From assembly GCA_034406715.1 (NCBI GenBank), contig CP137867.1, positions 124,001 to 188,000 on the forward strand: 64,000 bases of DNA, written 5' to 3'. A program made the position numbers and the translations under genes. Of this stretch, positions 58,303-64,000 are shown in pieces (positions within the stretch are counted from its first letter, which is position 1; each line of letters begins with the position of its first letter). The DNA is from Rhodotorula mucilaginosa (Eukaryota > Basidiomycota > Microbotryomycetes > Sporidiobolales > Sporidiobolaceae). The notes beneath the pieces were generated by a model. The model was not told the origin of the DNA, ran no database searches, and was given only the letters and a program-made list of their open reading frames with translations.

Positions 58303-60391
58303 ATGTAAGCCCCGAACTCCGAACGCTTCCTCCGGCCTTTGCCGCGCTTGCGATGACTGATACCGGGCCCTGCCTGTCCACAGGTGTGGAATCTTTGCCG
58401 CACACGCCTACTCCCCCAAGGACCTTCCCCAGTTCCGCGCTCGCGCCATCGCGCTTTCCAAGCGATTGCGGCACCGTGGTCCCGACTGGTCGGGATGCAA
58501 GATGACGGACAACTCGATCTTGGTCCACGAGCGACTTGCCATCGTCGGTGTCGGTACGTCGAGCTTCTCCAGCCTCTAGAACAGGGGACGCTTGGTGGCA
58601 AAGTGGCGGTCGACCAGGAACCCGTTCGAAGTTCTTGCGGTGCCTGGCATGTGAGCTGACTTGGGGTTGCCACTCTATGGCTGTGTGCGTACACAGACAC
58701 CGGCGCTCAGCCTCTGGTTTCCGATGACGAGAAGATCCTTCTCGCCGTCAACGGCGAAATCTACAACCACCGGACCCTTCGCAAGCAACTCAAGCAGCCG
58801 GCCGTTTTCAAGACTCACTCGGACTGCGAGGTCATCATGCACCTGGTACGTGTCCACCACTTGTGCACGCTTGCGAGACGTGGTCAACTCGCTGTTCGTA
58901 ACTCACTCGGCGGCCAACCTGCAGTACAAGGAGCACGACACCGGACTGTGCAAGATGCTCGACGGCATGTTCTCCTTTGTTCTCCTCGACACGTCGGTGA
59001 CGCCGTCTCGCATGATTGCCGCGCGTGACCCTATCGGTATCACCACGCTCTACCAAGGGTGGAACACGTCGCGTCCGGGCACGGTCTACTTCGCTTCGGA
59101 GCTGAAGGCGCTTCACGACGAGTGCGACCAGGTCATTTCCTTCCCTCCCGGCCATGTCTACGACTCGGCCACTGGCAAGACGACCCGGTACTTTGAGCCG
59201 ACGTGGTGGAACGGCGATGTCGACGCGGCGGCGATCCCGAAAACCCCGGTCGACTACACGGTCCTCCGGGAATCGCTCGAGAAGGCCGTCAAGAAGCGAT
59301 TGATGTCCGAGGTCCCGTACGGCGTCCTGCTCTCCGGCGGCCTCGACTCGTCGTTGATCGCCGCCATCGCTGCGCGGGAAACCGAAAAGGTTGCCGCGGC
59401 GCAGCGCTCGTCTGGAAAGACTTCCAGCGACGGCACTGTTGGCGCCGACGACGAGGACGAGATTGCGACGTTGACCTCGTGGCCGCGTCTGCACTCGTTC
59501 TCCATCGGTCTCGAGGGGTCTCCCGACTTGCTCGCGGCTCGCGTCGCCGCCGAGGCCCTCGGCACTGCCCACCACGAGTACACCTTCACTGTCCAGGAAG
59601 GTCTCGACGCCGTCGAGGAGGTCATCTACCACCTCGAGACCTACGACGTCACCACCGTTCGCGCATCGACTCCGATGTACCTGCTCTCGCGCAAGATCAA
59701 GGCCATGGGCGTCAAGATGGTCCTGTCGGGCGAGGGTTCGGACGAGATCTTCGGCGGTTACCTCTACTTCCACGCGGCACCGACCGCCGACGCCTTCCAC
59801 CAGGAGTGCATCCGACGTGTCAAGAACCTGCACACGGCCGATTGCCTCCGCGCGAACAAGTCGACGATGGCTTGGGGCCTGGAGGCCCGTGTGCCCTTCC
59901 TCGACAAGGAGTTCCTCGAAGTCTCGCTCAACATCGACCCGGAGCAGAAGATGTTCTCCAAGGGTACTCTGCAACAACGCGACGCCGACGGCCGCCCGAT
60001 CATGGAGAAGTACATCTTGCGCAAAGCGTTCGACGTCGGCCCGAAGGGTGAGAAGCCCTACCTCCCCGACTCGATTCTCTGGCGCCAGAAGGAGCAGTTC
60101 TCCGACGGCGTCGGGTACTCGTGGATCGACGGACTGAAGGACCACGCCGCCTCCAAGGTCTCCGACGAGCAAATGGCCGCCGCCGCCCAACGTTACCCTC
60201 TCGACACCCCGGAAACCAAAGAGGCTTACCTCATCCGTCAGATCTTCGAGCAGCACTTCCCGTCCGAGGCTGCTGCCAAGACTGCCGTCCGCTGGATCCC
60301 CCGTGCGGACTGGGGCTGCGCCGCCGACCCGTCCGGCCGCGCGGTGGCCATCCACGAGTCTGCATACGGCGAAGATTCGACGCAGGCTTGA
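58303..60391 (+). CDS. ASN1: Asparagine synthetase, glutamine-hydrolysing
   Basis: Makes Asn from Asp, Gln and ATP. Coding exons are 58303-58304, 58384-58553, 58697-58845 and 58925-60391, giving 595 residues with all phases matching. The ATG itself is split: AT at the end of exon 1, a GTAAGC...CCACAG intron of 79 bases, and G at 58384, producing [14 protein letters not shown] with Cys2 as glutaminase nucleophile. Also seen: [32 protein letters not shown] (class II glutaminase), FASELKAL, the synthetase P-loop [45 protein letters not shown] and [11 protein letters not shown]. The C-terminal [11 protein letters not shown] also fits the family. A Ser/Gly/Asp/Glu insertion (residues near 270) lies between SGGLDSS and the SIGL block. 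Convergent with the CtIP homologue. Confidence 0.95.
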
Positions 60392-60508
60392 TGCGTCCCG
60401 ATCGAGCTCGTAGTTACCCCGACCGTACACTTGCAAACATAGATATTCATGACGCGAAGAAAAAAGAGGAAATGTCAAGCTTTGATTTGGATTACGGCTC
60501 GGAGCTCT

Positions 60509-63500
60509 TCACTTCTTCACGTTGCGGGCCCTCGCTCGAGCATTGAAATTCTCCACTTCTTGCGTCGACGGGAACCCTGTGGATGAGCAAGTCAGCCGAG
60601 AATGATACCGAGACACCGTCTTGGCAACGGGCCGCGCCGCTCACCAAACTGCCAGTAATCTAGCGGAGCTGCTTCGGCTGTCACGGGCGAAGCCACAATT
60701 AGCATTCGAAACGACTTTCACGGCCTTGCACGGGCCAGATGCGTACAAGGTTGGTTCACGCGGTGCCTCCCACTGTCCTGCAGGCGCTCCTCCATGTTGC
60801 GTGCCCTGATCGCGAGGTAATGCGGTGCCGAGTCACCGGCAACATGTGTGCACTTCACAGGCTTCCCCGCCCGTCGATAGTACTGCAGACGACAAGCAGG
60901 TTTCGTTCGTTTAGTCATCTCTTTTCGCGGCGAGACGGCGAGGAACTTACAGCTGTGCAAGACTCGCATGCCTCGGCAATCATTTTTTGTCGTTCGGCCT
61001 TGCGCCTGGAGAGTGCTGGATCCACAGCTTCGGTGCCAGAGACATCCGCCGTACCGACATTCTCCAGACTTGGTCCACTACGAAGGCGGGTCAGCGACTT
61101 TGGAGTGAGTGGGACAGAAATCGCGACTCACCCGGCGCGCCGACGTTTGCGTTTGAGCTGGTTCCGCTTCTTCACCTTCTTGCGCGTCTCCTCGTCGACA
61201 GCAGGCGGCGTTGGCGCATCGAGGTCGAACCACGCATCTACCGACGACAAGCTGACTCGGGCGGCCGGCGACGAAGTCGATTTGGCTTCCGGTTGCGTGT
61301 CACAGCCAGGTGCGGAATCGTCCTTGTGCCGTTTCGCCGTAACGACCACCGGGGACGCTTCTGATTTGACTCCGGTGAGTATGGCGGTGTCCGATGCCTT
61401 CGATTCGCTGCGCATGATGTGGGAGGTTTCGCCGGCAGCTGGGAGAGAGCAAGCGTCTGTATCGATGAGGGGGCCGACCGAGCCAAACGGCTTGTGATCG
61501 TTCGCACTCGTATCGGGAGGTTCTCGAGAAGCGGTGGATGGTATGGCGCTCGCATCGGAACGACGCCTCTTGAGTGACCGGGGCAGCGCTCCGCGGGGTG
61601 GCGTGACTTGCGCCGAAGACGGTTGCAAGTCGTCGCGAGTAGGACCGCGCGCGTCCAACGCAGATGGAGACCCATTCTCATCCAGCGATGCCCGCCGGCT
61701 CGGTGTTCGTCGGGAGTTTGGACTCGAAATCGCCTGTCCGGGCACACCCGCGGCGACACCAATCTGTTCGAGCGGTCCTCCGACCTGAGCGGCGTTCCTG
61801 GCGGAAAGAGGCGACGCGTCCTTCATTGCGACGTCATGCGCATCCGCCGGCCGCAGTCGATACTGACTAGGCCCCGCCTGCGGCACATCGGCAGTTTGCA
61901 GTACGGAGCAAGCCGTGGTCACGGGGGCAGTGCTTGTGCGAGCCGCGATGGGGACAATCGGGGCGGGACTCGACTCGTCCGCGGTGGTGGTGGTCCTCCT
62001 TCCGGCAGGCGTGCCGGCAATTGATTGACCGGTCACGCGACGGCGTTTCCGGATCGCGCCGAGACCAGACGGTTCAGGCGTGCGGACATCTTGCAGAGAG
62101 GCTGGGCCAGCGCGAGGCACAGCGGTGGTGACCTCTGCGATCAAGTTCTCGACCGAGGCGATCCACCTGCGGACGAGTGCGTCTTGACGGCTGAGTTTCT
62201 GCTCTTGATCATGCAGGGCGTGGTACAGCGCCTCGAAATCGACCGATCGAACGTAGGCCAAGCGTCGATCTGCCTCGACGGGTAGCTCGGGTGTATCGGG
62301 AAAGGTATCGAGGTCGAGACGACTCGGAGCTGGCCCGAAATTGGCCAGCACAGCTGACCGGATCGTATCCGTCGCGACGAGTAAGCGCCCTTCCAGCTGC
62401 GAGAGACGTTCTTGCGCTTCCCGAACCGCCTCGCGAAACTCCCGGTGCTTCGTCCAGAGTTTCGGGTACAGGGAGATCTTGCGAAGCGTCGATGCAAACG
62501 GGTCGCCAGCGAGGCGTCCAGACGAAGTCGCCGTAGTGGGAAGGGGTGTGCGAGTCGGCGTGAGTGCGGTTTGCTCAAGAGCCCCGTTCGCCACTCCACG
62601 TGTGGGCACCAGCCATTCTGACTGACGGTCGCCGTTCACGACTGCCTCGAGCGGAGCGTCCCGAGTCTCGCGTCCCGTCCTCGACATAGCGTGCACCGCT
62701 TCAGGCATCTTTCTCGGGGCAGAAAGCGTGACCGGGTGGCGGGAATCGGCGGGTCCTGCGTCCTCTCGGCTGTTGCAAAAGGCTGTCAGCTTTCGTACTG
62801 GCTGTCTCTGCGCTTGTGGTCGACTTACTCGAAAGCGGAGGAGCTTTCACCAACTGCGCTGATCGAAACCTTGCCATCTCCCCGCGGATTGCGGTTCGAC
62901 GCGTGCTCGGGAGATTGATCCGCGACGGCGTTGCCGATAGCGTTCTGCGGCTCATCTGCAGCGCGCCCTTCCGATGCCCGGCTCAACCTAGCGGGGTCGA
63001 CGCGCGGGGAGGCGAGTTCGTCGGAGCGCGAGGGCGCCGGGAGGCTCCCACTTCCGTCTGCTTCGAGGCTGCCCGGGGCTTCGGCGGCCAGCGCGTCCAA
63101 CAGACGAATCTTGTCCTGGGCCAAGGACTCGCCGCGAGCTCGTTCGCGTTGTAGTTCCAGCTTGTGCCAGTCTAGATCGGCTTTGGCGCGTTGCAAGTCG
63201 GTTTTGAGCTGCGCGTTCTCGTGGAGGCGGGCCAGGCGACGACGCGTGTGCTGTTCTTCGGAAGCTTGCGTCTGAGTTTCGTCGAGCGGGAGCGTATCAC
63301 GCTGCGTGACCGGGACGACTTTGACGCTGCCATGCAGGTAGACGAAGTTCTCGAGGTCGTCAAGGTCGGCGAACCCCAGGACATTGACGAGCGCTGCCAA
63401 GCGCGCCTCTCGCGCTGTAGGAAGTGCACACAGACGTGAATGATCAGGGCTGGATGGTAGTGCAGCAGCACGGCCGCTCGACGCACTGTTGACATCATCA

Positions 63501-63526
63501 CTCCGAGTCGGGTTGACGGCAGACAT
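60509..63526 (-). CDS. Sae2/CtIP/Ctp1-type DNA end-resection factor
   Basis: Activates Mre11 nuclease to start resection of DNA double-strand breaks. Proposed start at 63526 (MSAVNPTRSDDVNSASSG); the frame is open further upstream. N-terminal coiled coil: ARLHENAQLKTDLQRAKADL and DWHKLELQRERARGESLAQD, fitting the oligomerisation region. An intron (GTAAGT donor at about 62831) joins SSAFD to REDAGPADSRHPV, followed by a long disordered exon ending KRKRRRAG. Three small exons then give RKAERQKMIAEACESCTAYY (the CxxC motif), LQDSGRHRVNQP (the RHR motif), SPLDYWQFG and FPSTQEVENFNARARARNVK with TGA at 60509. CxxC, RHR and the P-x-YW--GFP-TQEVE ending in this order are diagnostic of the Sae2/CtIP C-terminal domain. 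Total roughly 870 residues. Confidence 0.82.
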
Positions 63527-63878
63527 GCCGAGAGCTGGCCAGCAGCGAGCCAGCGGCGCTTTGTTCTCGAGAAGCCGAAGCCTACAGCGCAGTGCTTGCA
63601 GTCGGGCAGGCGAAGGACCGTGTGAAGCCGACAAACCCGGACGCGTCGCGGCGTGAAAAAGCGGACGGACGGCGGCGATGTTGGACGAACCCAGCGCTCG
63701 TCTCTCTCTTACACCGACTGCTGCAAAAGGTCGCTGCACGACTACGCTGACAGCCAGGAGCTTGTCTAGCCTCATCCGCCAGCCCAAATCCGCAATCGGG
63801 AATTCTCTCGCCTCGCCGCCCGCCCGGATCAATCCTCGTCGTACGCTGGTCCCGTCGCGGTCCCTCGACAAGTCGACG
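63527..63878. promoter_or_regulatory. Divergent promoter region, CtIP homologue / Rho GTPase
   Basis: About 350 bases between the chosen start codons. The CtIP-homologue frame stays open through all of it, so part may be coding if an upstream start is used. No TATA box recognised. Confidence 0.35.
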
Positions 63879-64000
63879 ATGGCATCCGGGGAGAGTCAGG
63901 CAATGCCTGTAGCTAGACCGGACTGTAAGGTCAAGCTGACCTGTGTCGGCGACGGAGGAGTTGGCAAGGTACGCTGGCATGCCTGGTGCTGTTCCTCGAG
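63879..64000 (+). CDS. Rho-family small GTPase, first exon (cut by window edge)
   Basis: ATG at 63879 opens MASGESQAMPVARPDCKVKL followed by TCVGDGGVGK, the P-loop (GxxxxGK) of a small GTPase. A GTACGC donor follows GK at about 63969, and the rest of the gene lies outside. The wording KVKLTCVGDGGVGK is closest to Rho-type proteins, which would continue TCLL; Ras-type proteins usually read LVVVGDGGVGKS. Subfamily cannot be decided from 30 residues. Divergent from the CtIP homologue. Confidence 0.7.
   Translation, partial: MASGESQAMPVARPDCKVKLTCVGDGGVGKVRWHAWCCSS

Noticed and set aside
58835-60478. 547-codon open frame antisense to asparagine synthetase
   Set aside because: An effect of third-position GC bias. 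The plus strand carries all catalytic motifs of the enzyme.

Overview
The window looks like nuclear DNA of a basidiomycete yeast, probably Pucciniomycotina (Microbotryomycetes such as Rhodotorula or Sporobolomyces; this placement is inference). Both gene-rich blocks are GC-rich and compact. Genes carry many short introns (about 55-90 bases) with GTRNGY donors and YAG acceptors. Intergenic gaps are often 30-300 bases, and neighbours are mostly divergent or convergent.

Left block (1-40.9 kb), in order: the N-terminal part of an SQ/TQ-rich, Rad9/53BP1-like protein (-), NTH1 DNA glycosylase (-), an ataxin-2/Pbp1 homologue (-) head to head with a PABPN1/Pab2 homologue (+), the PI 4-kinase STT4 (-) head to head with N-myristoyltransferase (+), OPA3 (+), a SERCA-type Ca2+-ATPase (-), mitochondrial ribosomal protein mL60 (+), CMS1 (-), a 54-residue membrane protein (+) lying 7 bases upstream of GPI1/PIG-Q (+), a small secreted basic protein (+), a HeH/LEM-type inner nuclear membrane protein (+), a small single-pass membrane protein (-), a COQ11-like protein (+), CSM3/TIPIN (-) and the cap methyltransferase ABD1 (+).

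Island (about 40.9-54.9 kb): this stretch is poor in recognisable host genes and has a lower GC content in many parts. It is bracketed by two identical tRNA-Glu(CTC) genes in opposite orientation and also holds an intron-containing tRNA-Val(AAC). Between them lie a degraded Ty3/gypsy pol fossil, at least six 5'-truncated LINE 3' ends with (ATCT)n or (ATCCT)n tails, two tiny LINE-tail insertions with target-site duplications, a hAT-like non-autonomous element with an 8-bp duplication, a second element with 25-bp inverted ends, a 46-base C homopolymer and one unrecognised multi-exon reading frame.

Right block (54.9-64 kb): CDC27/APC3 (-), asparagine synthetase (+), a Sae2/CtIP/Ctp1 homologue (-) recognised by its C-terminal motifs, and the first exon of a Rho-type GTPase (+) cut by the window edge.

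The host genes are housekeeping functions and do not form one pathway. Several act in genome maintenance (NTH1, the Rad9-like protein, CSM3, the CtIP homologue, CDC27), and two neighbouring genes act on poly(A) RNA. The most unusual gene structures are an ATG split by an intron (ASN1), a stop codon split by an intron (NMT1), an 8-base first coding exon followed by a GC-AG intron (OPA3), and the near-abutting small-protein/GPI1 pair.
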